A stretch of 48,944 nt of DNA from Burkholderiaceae bacterium 16 (GTDB lineage: Bacteria; Pseudomonadota; Gammaproteobacteria; Burkholderiales; Burkholderiaceae): the NCBI GenBank assembly GCA_000955785.1, contig JYOD01000112.1, forward strand, positions 1 through 48,944, in the 5' to 3' direction. The notes beneath the pieces are model-generated. The model made no database searches. It had not been told where the DNA came from and was given only the letters and a program-made list of their open reading frames with translations. Numbering within the stretch: position 1 is the stretch's first letter; every line of letters begins with the position of its first letter. Shown here piece after piece: positions 48,723 to 48,944 of the stretch. A program made the translations under genes and the position numbers.

Positions 48723-48944
48723 TACTCATCCTCTATTTAAATAAGAAAACTTGCCTAAAACGAAGATGCGAGTATATTGACCTCAATATTACGGATAGAT
48801 TGCGATCTAATTACGTCGATAATTTGTGTTGCGTTTTCGCAAATTACGGAAAAAACCATACGTTGCCATGCGGCGAATCAACATGACAGTTTTGTAATAA
48901 ATCGGCGCTGTTCGGATTAAGCGTGGATAGCTGCTAGACTTTGG
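48723..48944 (-). promoter_or_regulatory. Upstream region of the porin gene
   Basis: An AT-rich stretch running to the window edge. On the minus strand GAGGATGAGTA precedes the ATG and TATACT (48777-48772) is a possible -10 element about 50 bases upstream; no good -35 is visible at the right distance. Several short A/T palindromes (TTTAAATA, AATATT) are present. No gene. Confidence 0.45.

Overview
The window looks like chromosomal or megaplasmid DNA of a metabolically versatile beta-proteobacterium of the Burkholderiaceae (Cupriavidus/Ralstonia/Burkholderia type). The basis is the high GC content with dense antisense reading frames, three Bug (TctC-type) periplasmic binding proteins without membrane partners, two trimeric porins of the Burkholderiaceae type, and many FCD-GntR, LysR and acyl-CoA catabolic genes. 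This placement rests on gene content, not on a marker gene.

Region 1 (about 0.1-24.8 kb) is one large catabolic locus built around a divergent promoter at 12.93-13.36 kb. The leftward arm (12.93 down to 0.1 kb) encodes an NDP-forming acyl-CoA synthetase, two acyl-CoA dehydrogenases, a Bug protein, a thiolase-like protein with its DUF35 partner, a CaiB/BaiF CoA-transferase, a LigB-type extradiol dioxygenase, three tandem RraA/aldolase-like proteins of identical length, a crotonase and a hotdog thioesterase. The rightward arm encodes a GntR regulator, a RidA protein, a LigJ-like 4-oxalomesaconate hydratase, a Rieske oxygenase, a second Bug protein, a VanB-like reductase, a crotonase, a 3-hydroxyacyl-CoA dehydrogenase and a porin, followed by a second GntR regulator and a divergent MFS transporter. 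The dioxygenase, LigJ-like hydratase and LigK-like aldolases together resemble the gallate branch of the 4,5-cleavage pathway. Here they are interleaved with a beta-oxidation-like CoA module. I infer a pathway in which a CoA-activated side chain or ring is shortened and a polyhydroxylated ring is then cleaved to central metabolites. The substrate is not known.

Region 2 (25.1-34.2 kb) holds a GlxA/FtrA-type regulator, a DUF3088 protein, thioredoxin reductase, a DUF6356 protein, and a rightward run for sulfur amino acids: an aminotransferase, a cystathionine beta-lyase-like enzyme, a cystine-type ABC importer (binding protein, permease, ATPase) and D-cysteine desulfhydrase.

Region 3 (34.2-37.8 kb) is a scar region: two diverged copies of the C-terminal end of a tyrosine integrase, an orphan protein, a PAS-GGDEF diguanylate cyclase and about 0.7 kb without a convincing gene.

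Region 4 (37.8-45.0 kb) is a second, smaller catabolic operon: two crotonases, an aldehyde dehydrogenase, an NDP-forming acyl-CoA synthetase and a Bug protein, with a divergent LysR regulator. Its content fits CoA-dependent side-chain removal from a cinnamate-like acid.

Region 5 (45.0-48.9 kb) contains mobile-element debris: an ISKra4-type transposase fragment between 33-bp direct repeats, a doubled transposon end rich in short iterons, tniQ and tniB with only a 17-codon relic of tniA, then a porin gene with its terminator.
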